This document shows, in pieces, positions 1-8,540 of a DNA stretch of 34,818 nucleotides. The stretch's first letter is position 1; each line of letters starts with the position of its first letter. Made by a program: the position numbers and the translations under genes. Origin of the DNA: Rhodoplanes serenus (GTDB lineage Bacteria; Pseudomonadota; Alphaproteobacteria; Rhizobiales; Xanthobacteraceae); contig CAMDFO010000047.1 of NCBI GenBank assembly GCA_945897515.1, positions 1 to 34,818 of the forward strand. Reading direction: 5' to 3'. Below the pieces are notes generated by a model. It was not told the origin of the DNA, made no database searches, and saw nothing but the letters and a program-made list of their open reading frames with translations.

Positions 1-634
1 GCCGCGGCAGCGCCTCCGGATACAGCTCGAAAATGCGGTAGACGATCGACAGCATGCTGATGTCGCCCAGCGAAAATGTGCCGCCGGCGAGCCATGGGCC
101 ATGTTCAGCCAACTCCTCGTCCATGTGCTGCGCGACGAACAGCAGATGGTCGATCGCCGCTTGCACCTCCGCCGGCGTGTAACCGCCCCGGATCAGCCGG
201 CCCCAGCGCTCGCGCCGCTCGGGCACCGGCATGTGTTCCAGCACCAGCGCCTTGTCGTCCGGGCCGAGTTCGTCGACCAGTCTCTTCAGCATGTTGTTGT
301 GCGTGAGCCGCGCGCCTTGCAAATGGCTTTCATCGGCGGTCCAGGCCCAGTAGCGCATTCTGGCCCGCTCCATCAGATCGGTCGGACTCAGCCGCGGCTC
401 CGGAAAGGCCTCTTCGATATATTCGTTGATGCAGAACGAATTTGTCAGCACCTTGCCGTCGTGAATGAGGGTCGGCACGACGCCGTTGCGGTTGAGCTTG
501 AGATAGGCCGGATTCAGATGTTCGAACCGCAGCAGTTCGACGTAGCGGCTTTCATACGACAGGCCCTTTTCGCGCAGGCAATGGCGCACCTGTTTCGAAC
601 ACGTCGTCAGTCCGCTGTGATACAGCGCGAGCAT
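1..634 (-). CDS. Glutathione S-transferase family protein (partial, 3' end off window)
   Basis: The reading frame runs on the minus strand from an ATG at 634 and leaves the window at base 1, giving 211 visible residues. An N-terminal thioredoxin fold is indicated by LYHSGLTTCSKQVR followed by the cis-proline segment NGVVPTLIHDG, which contacts the gamma-glutamyl part of glutathione in this family. A helical C-terminal half carries the N-capping-type segment LGDISML. The start at 634 was chosen because GGAGG lies five bases upstream (640-644); an in-frame ATG at 661 has no clear ribosome binding site. It follows the Bug-type binding protein gene (695-1681) by about 60 bases on the same strand, so the two are probably co-transcribed. 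The substrate cannot be told. Only the last few tens of residues should be missing. The family call is firm; its role in conjugation or dehalogenation is open. Confidence 0.85.
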   Translation of the reverse strand, partial: MLALYHSGLTTCSKQVRHCLREKGLSYESRYVELLRFEHLNPAYLKLNRNGVVPTLIHDGKVLTNSFCINEYIEEAFPEPRLSPTDLMERARMRYWAWTADESHLQGARLTHNNMLKRLVDELGPDDKALVLEHMPVPERRERWGRLIRGGYTPAEVQAAIDHLLFVAQHMDEELAEHGPWLAGGTFSLGDISMLSIVYRIFELYPEALPR

Positions 635-694
635 GCAGTCCTCCAGGCCCGGCTGGGCCATCAAATGATGTTGGTGGAAATCGCGCCGACGTAA

Positions 695-1681
695 CTACTT
701 CTCCGGCTTGAAGTCCTGGCGCGGCGTGTTCGCGAGTTTGATCAGCGTGGCCGCCGTTTCACGGTCCTTCTGGATGAAGGCCGCATACTCCTCTACCGAG
801 GTCGGTGCAGCGGCCACGGATTGCTTATGCAAAAACGCGACGAATGCCGGATCGCGATGCAGCTTCACGACCTCGGCATTCAGCCGGTCGACGATCGGCC
901 GCGGCGTTTTGGCGGGCGCCACGAGGCCCCACCAGCCGTGCCACGTGTAGCGGCCGATGCCGGCCTCCGTGTAGGTGGGTACGTCCGGCACCAGCGACGA
1001 GCGTTGCGACGAGGCGACCGCCAGAAGCTTCAGCTTGCCGGCCTGCGCCAGGCCGAGGAAGTTGCCGAGACCCATGTTGCCGATCTGAATGTCACCGGCT
1101 GCGAGCGCCTGCGCGATCGGACCGCCGCCGCGATACGGGATACCGACGATCGACGCGCTCCATTGATTGTTGAGCCACTTCAGGAACAGCTCGGGCGGCG
1201 AGCCCGGTCCGAGCGTGCCGTAGTTGAGCGCCGAAGGCTTCGACTTCACAAGCTGCATCAGCTCGGCAACCGAATTGACGTTGAGCCCCGGATTGACCGC
1301 CAGCGCTTCGATCAGGAAATACAGCCTGCTGATCAGCGCAAAATCCTTGTCCGGATCGTACGGCAGCTTGTTGAAGATCAACGGATTGAACACCTGGGCG
1401 GCGTGGCTGAAGCCGCAGATGGTGTAGCCGTCGGGCGGGGCCTGCGCGCAAGCCTGCGCCGCCGGAATTCCGCTGGCGCCGCCCCTGTTGTCGACGATGA
1501 ACTGCTGGCCCATCCGCGAGCTCAGCTCAGCGGCCGCGGCCCGCATGATCACGTCGCTGACGCTGCCTGGAGCGATGGCGAGGATGATACGCACCGGCCG
1601 GTCAGGATAAGTCTGCGCGAAAGCCGAACCGATTCCGGATGCAACGAAAACGCACGCTAACAGGCGTGTGAGAAAACGCAT
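695..1681 (-). CDS. Bug-family (tripartite tricarboxylate transporter) periplasmic substrate-binding protein
   Basis: The 328-residue protein has a signal peptide (MRFLTRLLACVFVASGIG... ending SAFAQ) followed by the family opening TYPDRPVRIILAIAPG. The frame continues through PPDGYT, LNYGTLGPGSPPELF, IPYRGGGPIAQAL and VPDVPTYTEAG, which is the standard Bug order. Such proteins capture small carboxylates in the periplasm, usually for a TctAB permease, but none is nearby. The start at 1681 has a GGGAGGGAAGG ribosome binding site; an in-frame ATG at 1717 would put 12 charged residues before the signal peptide and is less likely. The usual PGG of the binding loop reads PGS here (APGSVSD), so the ligand may be atypical. 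A GST gene follows directly, suggesting a small operon for uptake and processing of an organic compound (inference). Confidence 0.9.
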   Translation of the reverse strand: MRFLTRLLACVFVASGIGSAFAQTYPDRPVRIILAIAPGSVSDVIMRAAAAELSSRMGQQFIVDNRGGASGIPAAQACAQAPPDGYTICGFSHAAQVFNPLIFNKLPYDPDKDFALISRLYFLIEALAVNPGLNVNSVAELMQLVKSKPSALNYGTLGPGSPPELFLKWLNNQWSASIVGIPYRGGGPIAQALAAGDIQIGNMGLGNFLGLAQAGKLKLLAVASSQRSSLVPDVPTYTEAGIGRYTWHGWWGLVAPAKTPRPIVDRLNAEVVKLHRDPAFVAFLHKQSVAAAPTSVEEYAAFIQKDRETAATLIKLANTPRQDFKPEK

Positions 1682-1824
1682 TGGACCTTCCCTCCCAGGG
1701 CGGACATATTTCTCCAAACCTTAGCAGATCGCCCACCCCAGGCGAGACCGCCCGAAGCCGCACCTCTTGCTCAAGGCGCAGCGCCGGTGTTTGTCTCAGG
1801 CCACATCGCCAGGAAGGACTCTCC

Positions 1825-2280
1825 GTGAACGACCAGCCCGCCCCGCGCGCAGCAAAACCCACCCCGCAGCTTTCCGACTATCCGCATCAGGTCGGCGAGG
1901 TCTGCCGCTTCGGCGATCTCGACCCGCAGGGCCACGTCAACCAGGCGGTGTTCAACACCTATTTCGAGAGCGGGCGCGTCGCGATGTTCCGCAATCCCGA
2001 CCTCGGCATCGGCGTGCCGGGCGCGACCTTCGTGCTGGTACGGATCGAGATCAACTACATGAAGGAGTTGCACTGGCCGAGCCAGATCGTCGTCGGCACC
2101 GGCGTCACCGAGTTCGGCCGCTCCTCGTTCCAGGCCGCGCAGGCGATCTTCCGCGACGGCGTGTGCTGCGCGACCGGACGCGCCACGCTGGTCTGCATGG
2201 ACAAGGAAACGCGCAAGTCGATGCCGCTGCCGGAGGCTGCGATCGCGCGGCTGAGCAAATGGAAATACGGCGGCGCTTAG
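1825..2280 (+). CDS. Acyl-CoA thioesterase, 4HBT hot-dog fold
   Basis: A protein of about 151 residues with the hot-dog thioesterase signature RFGDLDPQGHVNQAVFNTYF near residues 28-47. The Asp and the GHVN segment form the catalytic loop and helix start of the 4-hydroxybenzoyl-CoA/YbgC-type thioesterases, which hydrolyse acyl-CoA thioesters in the cytoplasm. The length matches the family. The start is taken as GTG at 1825 because AGGAAGGA lies at 1811-1818; the frame is open further upstream to 1681, but that part overlaps the leader of the divergent Bug gene and resembles no family. It converges on the ferredoxin gene with a gap of only 16 bases. The substrate is unknown. Confidence 0.85.
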   Translation: MNDQPAPRAAKPTPQLSDYPHQVGEVCRFGDLDPQGHVNQAVFNTYFESGRVAMFRNPDLGIGVPGATFVLVRIEINYMKELHWPSQIVVGTGVTEFGRSSFQAAQAIFRDGVCCATGRATLVCMDKETRKSMPLPEAAIARLSKWKYGGA

Positions 2281-2296
2281 CCTTTGTTCGAGAGGC

Positions 2297-2617
2297 CTAA
2301 GCCTGCCGCTCGGGCGTGCGCACCACGAGTCCGTCGAGCTGTTCGGTCACTTTGATCTGGCACGACAGCCGCGAGTTGGGCCGCACGTCGTAGCCGAAAT
2401 CCAGCATGTCCTCTTCCATCGGCGAGGGCTCGCCGACCCTCTCCCGCCACGCCTCGTCGACATAGACATGGCATGTCGCGCAGGCGCAGGCGCCGCCGCA
2501 TTCGGCCTCGATGCCGGGCACGTCGTTCTTGACCGCGGTCTCCATGACCGTGGCGCCGACCTCAGCGTCGATGGTGCGCGGCTTGTCGCTGGAATCGATG
2601 TAGGTGATCTTGACCAT
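2297..2617 (-). CDS. 2Fe-2S ferredoxin, adrenodoxin/putidaredoxin type
   Basis: A 106-residue protein with the cluster ligands of vertebrate-type ferredoxins: Cys40, Cys46, Cys49 and Cys86, i.e. C-x5-C-x2-C-x36-C, the spacing used by adrenodoxin-like proteins. An additional Cys44 lies inside the binding loop. The tail [20 protein letters not shown] is typical of this group. It would pass single electrons in the cytoplasm from an NAD(P)H-dependent reductase to a cytochrome P450 or similar oxygenase, or serve Fe-S assembly. No reductase, P450 or isc gene is visible, so the partner is unknown. The gene has no obvious Shine-Dalgarno. It is separated from the Hpt gene upstream by 75 bases and may share its transcript. 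Confidence 0.92.
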   Translation of the reverse strand: MVKITYIDSSDKPRTIDAEVGATVMETAVKNDVPGIEAECGGACACATCHVYVDEAWRERVGEPSPMEEDMLDFGYDVRPNSRLSCQIKVTEQLDGLVVRTPERQA

Positions 2618-2692
2618 GAGCTTGAGCCGGACGCGGGTGAAATCCGGCCGAACGGCCGGACGGCCCTTATCTAACGGCTCGCCAGAGCAGGA

Positions 2693-3064
2693 TCAATGCG
2701 CGCGCAACAGACCGGCGATGGCGACGCTGGCCTCTTCGACGGCTGCGCGGAGCGCGGCCATCAGCGCGGCGGCCTCGTCGCCAACGGCCTGCTCGACGGC
2801 TTCCGCCGCGCTTGCGACGCGCCAGGCGCCGATGCCGCGGGCCGAACCCTTCAGCGTATGCGCGGCCGCAAGGACGACGGCCGGGGCCGGGTTGTTCATG
2901 CGGGCAAGCAGCATGACGGCCTGCCGGTCGAACAGCGCCAGCACCTCCCGCTCCAGGCTGCGTTCGCCGAGCGTCATGCGCGACAGATGATCGAGATCGA
3001 TCGGCTGCAACACCGGCACCAGCGGCGGAGCCGGCACCTCTTCAATGCTCGAAAGCGCGATCAT
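2693..3064 (-). CDS. Hpt-domain histidine phosphotransfer protein
   Basis: A 123-residue protein containing one Hpt four-helix domain. The phospho-accepting histidine is His69 in AAHTLKGSARGIGAW, the classical HxLKGSA motif. Such proteins relay phosphate between receiver domains of hybrid sensor kinases and response regulators in the cytoplasm. The start at 3064 is chosen for its GGGGGAGG ribosome binding site; an in-frame ATG at 3181 adds 39 basic residues without family resemblance. No kinase or response regulator gene is in the window, so this is an orphan relay protein. The first ~20 residues are proline-rich and probably flexible. Which pathway it serves is not visible. Confidence 0.88.
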   Translation of the reverse strand: MIALSSIEEVPAPPLVPVLQPIDLDHLSRMTLGERSLEREVLALFDRQAVMLLARMNNPAPAVVLAAAHTLKGSARGIGAWRVASAAEAVEQAVGDEAAALMAALRAAVEEASVAIAGLLRAH

Positions 3065-3606
3065 GGCGAGCCTCCCCCTGGGGTCTTGTGACCCTCTAGC
3101 GGGCGACTTTGACCGACGAACGGCCAAAACCCGGTAAATGCGGGCAGCAAAAACGGCTCGATCGGCCGCCGAACGCCGCAATGGTTACCCGATCGTACCG
3201 GGATGGAGCGCCGCCGGCGGCCGCCTCAGGCCTTAAGAAACCGCTGATCGGGCCGCTCGATTTGCCCGCAAATCGTATGCGAAATCTGAGGTCTTTGCGC
3301 TTTAAAGCCCTGGCGAAGCGCGCCGGGCATCCCGCCACGATGGCCGGGTCTGCAAAACCAAACGGGCATTAACGATGATTAAAAAAGCCTTACTCGTTAA
3401 GTTTCATTCGGGGTCTCAAGGCGATAGGATGGCCGATCCATAGGCCGGAGTCCTGTTTGAAATTGTTGAGGAAAACAGGCCCGGCAATCGGCGGGGGGCC
3501 CCTTTAAAGGGACCTGATTTGACGCGCGCGCGACGCGGCTCGACGGGAGGTCATCCGTTCGGGCCGCGGTCCTGGTGCAGAGTAACAACGCGAGGCGACG
3601 GCGGAC
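3065..3606. other. Intergenic region upstream of the GPR-like gene
   Basis: These 542 bases separate the divergent Hpt and GPR-like genes and must hold both promoters. Several short open frames here resemble no protein. The centre (3361-3405) is conspicuously AT-rich for this genome, with TTAA at 3369-3372, 3379-3382 and near 3397. A short dyad with TTTAAA in its middle lies near 3500-3515. Only a weak GAGG precedes the 3607 start codon. No RNA gene was recognised. Confidence 0.5.
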
Positions 3607-6600
3607 ATGGCGAACTACCATAAGAAGGCAACCGACCCGGCAGAAGCGGCGCTGACGGCCATCCAGGAGGCGCTCAGCGTCCCCGAACCCACCAACGGCA
3701 ACGGCCGCCCCACCATGATTTCCGGACCGGCCCCCGCGGAGCCCGAAGTCCCGCTTCGCGTCAGCCGCAACAGTTCGCCTGGCGCCGAAACCAACCTGTT
3801 CGACGAAACCGCGCCGGCCTCCGACGCCGACGACCAGCCTGCCAGCCGGCGGCCCGCCAACGACGACCGCCAGTCCATCGGACAGATTCTCCAGTCGCTG
3901 CAACGCCGGCCGCCGAAGACCTCCTACCTGGTTGCGACGCTGTTCGCGCTCGCCTGGGTTGCCGGCGGAATGATCCTTGCCGGTCTCTATCTTCCCAGCC
4001 TTCAGGCCGTGGGCGGCCAGGGCATCACCGCCGCGCCCGCGCTGGTCGGGCTCGCCGCCGTCGTGCTGGCGCCGGTGGCGTTCTTTTTCGTGCTCGCCCA
4101 CATGGTGTGGCGCGCGCAGGAGCTGCGCCTGATCGCGCAGTCGATGGCCGGCGTCGCCATGCGGCTCGCGGAGCCCGAAGAGGTGGCGCGCGATTCCATC
4201 GTCACGGTCGGCCAGGCGATCCGCCGCGAGGTCGCGGCCATGGGTGACGGCGTGGAGCGGGCATTGGCCCGCGCAGCCGAGCTCGAGGCGCTGGTCGCCA
4301 ACGAAGTATCCGCGCTGGAGCGCGCCTATCACGACAACGAAATCCGCATCCGCGGGCTTCTGGACAACCTCGCCAACCAGCGCGACACCATGGTCGTGCA
4401 GGGCGAGCAGGTGCGCCAGGCCATCACCAGTGTCCACCTCGACCTGTCCAACGACATCTCCTCGGTCAGCGATCTTGTGGCCCAGCGGGTCAACGAGAGC
4501 GCGCAGAAGATCGCCCAGACCCTCACCGAAAAGGGCGAGCACATCACGCTCGCGCTCGGCCGCGCCGGCGATTCCATGATCGGCGCGCTCGGCGAGCGCG
4601 GCGGCGACCTGCTGGAGCGGCTGGAGCACACCAGCCACGAGACCACCCACGCCATCGCCACCGCCAGCGACCGGCTGACCTCCAGCCTGAACTTCAAGAC
4701 CGACCACATCACCGAGGAATTCTCGGAACTGACCAACAACCTGACCCAGTTGATGGAGCAGCGGCTCGGCGACGTGACGCAGGGCTTCGCGCAGCGATCG
4801 ACGGCGGTCGTGCAGTTGATGGAAGAGCGTTCGCTGTTTGTCACCGAGACGCTCTCCGAACGGTCGCAGCAGATCGCCGATGCGCTGGTGGATACGTCGA
4901 GCCGTCTCGCCGAGAGCATCGCCACCAGCGGCGACGAGGTGAACTCCACGCTCAAGTCGACCGGCGACTCGCTGGTCCTCGATCTCAGCCTGCGCGGCGG
5001 CGACGTCGTCGCAAAGATGGAGCAGACCGGCGCGCGCATCACCGACACGATCGTCGAACGCGCCACCACTGTGACCGACACCATCGTCGAGCGCGGCAAT
5101 GCCGTCAGCGAGACGTTCCGCGTCAGCGCCGAGCAGCTCAGCGAAACGTTCCGCGACAGCGGCGACCAGCTCGCCGCCACCGTCGCCAACCGCGGCGACG
5201 CCATGAAGGACATGCTGGCGGCCCGGCTTGCCGCGTTCGAGGAGATGTTCTCGCACGGCGGCGCCGAGCTCGCGGAAAAGATCTCGCGCGACTCGACCAC
5301 GCTCGGAAACCTGGTGACCCGCCACATCGCCGAATTCGACCGCACGGTGAAGACCTATGGCGGCGAGTTGGTGGAGCGCCTCGGCACCCGCACGCAAGAG
5401 GTCAGCGAAGCGATGCGGACCTATGTCGACGGTTTCGACACCAAGGTCGGCACCAAGGCGACCGAGGTCACCGCCACGCTCGATCAGCGCCTGTCCCGCT
5501 TCCAGGAGGCGCTCGACAGCCGCACCCAGACGCTCAACGACGCCCTGTCCTCGCGCGTCATGGACATCGCCAAAACGCTGGCGGAAGGCGGCAAGGAGGT
5601 CGTCTCCGCGCTCGACAAGCGCATCGCCGACGTCACCGGCACCATCAACACCCGCGGCGCCAAGCTTGCGGAAACGATCGGCGCCAAGATCGAGGACATC
5701 GACAAGGCGCTCGGCGCCCGCGCCACGGAAGTGGCCAACACCCTCGACACCCGCATCGGACGCTTCGAGCACCTGCTGATCGGCCGCGCCGAAGCCGTCA
5801 CCGAACAGATCGAGACCCGCACCAGGGCCGCCGCGGATTCGCTCAACGAGCGGATGGAGCAGCTCGCCCAGTCGATCCAGACCAACGCCGCCGAAGCCGA
5901 ACGCGCGCTCAGCGCCGTCACGGTCGAGACCGGACGCACGCTCACCCAGGTCACCAGCGACACCGAGCGCACGCTCGGTCACGCCACCAGCGAGGCGGAG
6001 CGCAGGCTTTCCGAGGCCACCGGCCAGGCCGAACGCACGCTCACCAAGGTGACCAGCGAAGCGGAGCGCACGCTCTCGGAGGCGACCGGCGAAACCGAAC
6101 GGGTGCTTAGCCATGCGACCGGCGAAGCCCAGCGCACGCTGGCCGCGGTGTCGTCGGGCATCAGCAACATTCTCAAGCAGAGCACGGGCGAAGCCGAGCA
6201 CTCGCTCAGCGTCGTATCGTCAGGCCTGACCAACGCGATCCGGCAGAGCGCCGCCGAAGCCGAGCAGATGCTGACGTCGGCCTCCACCGGGCTCAGCAGC
6301 ACGGTACGGCAGAGCGCCAGCGAAGCCGAACGCCAGTTGACCGCGGTGTCGTCCGGCGTGAGCAACGTGCTCAAGCAGAACGCCGTCGACGTCGAGCGCA
6401 CCCTGCTTGGCGTCAGTGCCGAAGTGGCGCGCAGCTTCGTCGGCAAGGCCGACGAGATCAGCGCGCAGGTCAGCGCCCGCGCCGCGGAAATGACCAAGAT
6501 CCTCGACCAGAACTCCAGCACGCTCCTGTCTGCGCTCAGCAGCAAGAGCAAGGAGTTCGGCGCCGAGGTCAGCAAGGCCACCGAACAGGCGTCCCGGTCC

Positions 6601-8460
6601 ATCGAAACCCAGGGTTTCACCTTCATCCGGACCATGATGGACAACACCGACCAGATCGCCCGGCATATCAACGAGGCCAGCGAGAACGCCACGACCACGG
6701 TCGGCCGCACACTCAAGCAATTGCAGGACACCACCCTGTCGGCGATCGAGAAATCGAAATCGACCGCCTCCGCCAGCGTCTCGGAGATGCTGGAGACCCA
6801 CAACATGCTGCGCGCCGACACCACGGCGCTGTTCGAGCGGCTGCGCGAGGCCAACATCCTGCTGCAGGAGGTCCTGAGCGGGGCGCACGAGAACATGAGC
6901 TCGCTCGAGAACACGCTGGTCACGCGCGTTTCCGAGTTCGTGGCCACCATGAACGAGGTCGCCGAACGCAGCGGCGTCGCCAGCAACCAGGTGGATCAGC
7001 ACATCGCGTCGTTCAGCTCCGTCACCAGCAAGGTGCTGACCGACCTTTCGGGCCTCGCGACACAGTTCGAGACCCACGGCCGCGGCCTCGCGGAAGCGGT
7101 CTCGCTGATCGACAAGAGCAACCGCCGCACCGAGGAGCAGCTCACCGAACGCCGCGCCTCGCTGGAGTCGGTGATCTCCACCCTCGACACCCGCACCGAG
7201 GATATCGAGCAGCGGCTCAAGAGCTTCTCGTCGTTGCTCGACGAGTCGCTTGAGGGCGCCTCGGAACGGGCGCGCGACATCGCCCGGATCATCATCGAGT
7301 CGAGCGCCGAAGGCGCCAACTCGATGGAGCAAGGCCGCCAGCGCACCAACGACGTCATGCAGGACATCTCCAGCAAGACCAAGGAGGCGCTGCAGGAAAT
7401 TTCGAGCAAGACCAGCGAAGCCCTGAGCAGCTTCACCAGCAGGACCAGCGACGCGCTCCGCGGCATCCAGGGCCAGACCAGCGAGACGCTGCGCGGCATC
7501 TACACCCAGAGCACCGGCGAGACGCAGGAGATGTTCTCCCAGACCACGCAGCGCTTCACCGACATCCTGCAAGGCATGAAGCAGATGGCCGGCGAGATGC
7601 AGCGCGAGCTGGACGCGACCCGCACCGAGCTGCGGCGCGGCATCCTCGAGCTGCCGCAGGAGACCGCCGAGAGCGCGGCCCAGATGCGCCGCGTCATCGT
7701 CGACCAGATCGAGGCGCTGGCCGAGCTCAACCGGATCGTGGCCCGCCACGGCCGCGGGCTCGACGCGGTCGAGCCGGCGCGACGCAATACGCGCGAAGAG
7801 CAGCCCGCGATGGCCACCGCCAACACGCGGATCGAAGCACCGCGCATGGAGGCGCCGCGCCACGCACCGCTGCAGCCGCCGCGGCTGGACATCGGCAGCG
7901 GTCCGCTGCCGCCCCGGCCCGACATCACCAGCAGCGGCCCGTTGCCGCCGCGCCGCGCGGAATCGCCTTCGCTCAGCCCGCAGCCTGCCGGCAGCGGCAT
8001 GACCGGCCGCACCGGAGGCTGGCTCACCGAACTGCTGCACCGCGCCTCGCGGCCGGACGATCAGGCCGCCGACGAGCGCCCCGCCCTGCGCGGCGACGAA
8101 CGTCCGGCCCGCCATTCGCTGGAATCGCTCGACTCATTGTCGGTCGATATCGCGCGGATGATCGATCATGACGCCGCCGCAGAACTGTGGGACCGCTACA
8201 AGCGCGGCGAACGCAACGTGTTCACGCGCCGGCTCTACACGATCCAGGGTCAGAAGACCTTCGACGATATCCGCAAGAAGTACCGCAGCGACCGCGAGTT
8301 CAAGCAGACGGTCGATCGCTACGTCGGCGAGTTCGAGCGCCTGCTGGAAGAGGTCGCGCGCGACGACCGCGGCCAGGTGGTGGCGCGAACCTACCTCACG
8401 TCGGAGACCGGCAAGGTCTATACCATGCTGGCCCATGCGGCCGGACGGTTCGGCGAATAG
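3607..8460 (+). CDS. GPR/RgsE-like giant coiled-coil polar growth protein
   Basis: The 1617-residue protein has a disordered, polar N-terminus (1-100), two membrane helices (about 107-131 and 144-167) and then some 1200 residues of almost uninterrupted alpha-helical coiled coil. A Pro-rich linker (about 1400-1500) follows, and then a compact charged C-terminal domain (about 1505-1617) containing ELWDRYKRGERNVFTRRLY. This layout matches the apolipoprotein-like Growth Pole Ring protein of Agrobacterium and RgsE of Sinorhizobium, which form a ring at the growing pole and are needed for unipolar growth. Homologues in this group are often annotated 'kinesin-like', which is misleading because there is no motor domain. 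Much of the rod is built of 11-residue repeats. It is monocistronic and ends at a strong terminator. The large open frames antisense to it are codon-bias shadows. The architecture is seen directly; orthology is inferred from it. Confidence 0.8.
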   Translation: MANYHKKATDPAEAALTAIQEALSVPEPTNGNGRPTMISGPAPAEPEVPLRVSRNSSPGAETNLFDETAPASDADDQPASRRPANDDRQSIGQILQSLQRRPPKTSYLVATLFALAWVAGGMILAGLYLPSLQAVGGQGITAAPALVGLAAVVLAPVAFFFVLAHMVWRAQELRLIAQSMAGVAMRLAEPEEVARDSIVTVGQAIRREVAAMGDGVERALARAAELEALVANEVSALERAYHDNEIRIRGLLDNLANQRDTMVVQGEQVRQAITSVHLDLSNDISSVSDLVAQRVNESAQKIAQTLTEKGEHITLALGRAGDSMIGALGERGGDLLERLEHTSHETTHAIATASDRLTSSLNFKTDHITEEFSELTNNLTQLMEQRLGDVTQGFAQRSTAVVQLMEERSLFVTETLSERSQQIADALVDTSSRLAESIATSGDEVNSTLKSTGDSLVLDLSLRGGDVVAKMEQTGARITDTIVERATTVTDTIVERGNAVSETFRVSAEQLSETFRDSGDQLAATVANRGDAMKDMLAARLAAFEEMFSHGGAELAEKISRDSTTLGNLVTRHIAEFDRTVKTYGGELVERLGTRTQEVSEAMRTYVDGFDTKVGTKATEVTATLDQRLSRFQEALDSRTQTLNDALSSRVMDIAKTLAEGGKEVVSALDKRIADVTGTINTRGAKLAETIGAKIEDIDKALGARATEVANTLDTRIGRFEHLLIGRAEAVTEQIETRTRAAADSLNERMEQLAQSIQTNAAEAERALSAVTVETGRTLTQVTSDTERTLGHATSEAERRLSEATGQAERTLTKVTSEAERTLSEATGETERVLSHATGEAQRTLAAVSSGISNILKQSTGEAEHSLSVVSSGLTNAIRQSAAEAEQMLTSASTGLSSTVRQSASEAERQLTAVSSGVSNVLKQNAVDVERTLLGVSAEVARSFVGKADEISAQVSARAAEMTKILDQNSSTLLSALSSKSKEFGAEVSKATEQASRSIETQGFTFIRTMMDNTDQIARHINEASENATTTVGRTLKQLQDTTLSAIEKSKSTASASVSEMLETHNMLRADTTALFERLREANILLQEVLSGAHENMSSLENTLVTRVSEFVATMNEVAERSGVASNQVDQHIASFSSVTSKVLTDLSGLATQFETHGRGLAEAVSLIDKSNRRTEEQLTERRASLESVISTLDTRTEDIEQRLKSFSSLLDESLEGASERARDIARIIIESSAEGANSMEQGRQRTNDVMQDISSKTKEALQEISSKTSEALSSFTSRTSDALRGIQGQTSETLRGIYTQSTGETQEMFSQTTQRFTDILQGMKQMAGEMQRELDATRTELRRGILELPQETAESAAQMRRVIVDQIEALAELNRIVARHGRGLDAVEPARRNTREEQPAMATANTRIEAPRMEAPRHAPLQPPRLDIGSGPLPPRPDITSSGPLPPRRAESPSLSPQPAGSGMTGRTGGWLTELLHRASRPDDQAADERPALRGDERPARHSLESLDSLSVDIARMIDHDAAAELWDRYKRGERNVFTRRLYTIQGQKTFDDIRKKYRSDREFKQTVDRYVGEFERLLEEVARDDRGQVVARTYLTSETGKVYTMLAHAAGRFGE
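5905..6432 (+). repeat. Sixteen tandem 33-bp/11-residue (hendecad) coding repeats
   Basis: Within the GPR-like gene, residues 767-942 split without gaps into sixteen 11-residue units such as TLTQVTSDTER, TLGHATSEAER, RLSEATGQAER and TLTKVTSEAER. Each starts with a hydrophobic pair and most end in acidic-plus-basic residues. Alternating units of the type VSSGxxN and QSxxEAE appear in the second half. Similar 11-mers occur elsewhere in the rod (TVTDTIVERGN, SSKTSEALSSF). A period of 11 residues over three helical turns gives a nearly straight or slightly right-handed coiled coil, as in apolipoproteins. Confidence 0.85.
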
Positions 8461-8486
8461 CGACAGGCTCTATTGCGAAAACACGA

Positions 8487-8514
8487 CGGGCGCTCCGCAA
8501 GGAGCGCCCGTTTT
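8487..8514. terminator. Rho-independent terminator between convergent GPR-like gene and mla operon
   Basis: A perfect 10-bp stem (8487-8496 with 8501-8510) closes a GCAA tetraloop and is followed by TTTT on the plus strand, 27 bases after the GPR-like stop codon. On the minus strand the same stem is followed after a few bases by another T-run, so it could also stop transcription arriving from mlaD. Confidence 0.88.
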
Positions 8515-8540
8515 GCATTTTGAAATGGGCTGGCGCGCCG

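Noticed and set aside
101..694. Plus-strand 197-codon frame at the left edge
   Set aside because: The minus strand encodes a clear glutathione S-transferase over the same bases.
3369..3382. TTAA-N6-TTAA near the GPR-like promoter as a CtrA site
   Set aside because: CtrA boxes normally have seven bases between TTAA halves; here there are six, and TTAA is expected by chance in this AT-rich patch.
3397..6201. Very long minus-strand open frame (over 900 codons) antisense to the GPR-like gene
   Set aside because: It follows from high-GC codon bias and the repetitive coding strand. The translated product is a low-complexity Gly/Ala/Arg/Asp series without family resemblance, and the plus-strand protein is convincing.
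5905..6432. 33-bp periodicity considered as a CRISPR or minisatellite array
   Set aside because: The units are degenerate, contiguous and in frame with an open protein; there are no identical repeats separated by unique spacers.
6220..8115. Second long antisense frame under the GPR-like gene
   Set aside because: Same cause: a mirror of the coiled-coil codons, with no start context and no domains.
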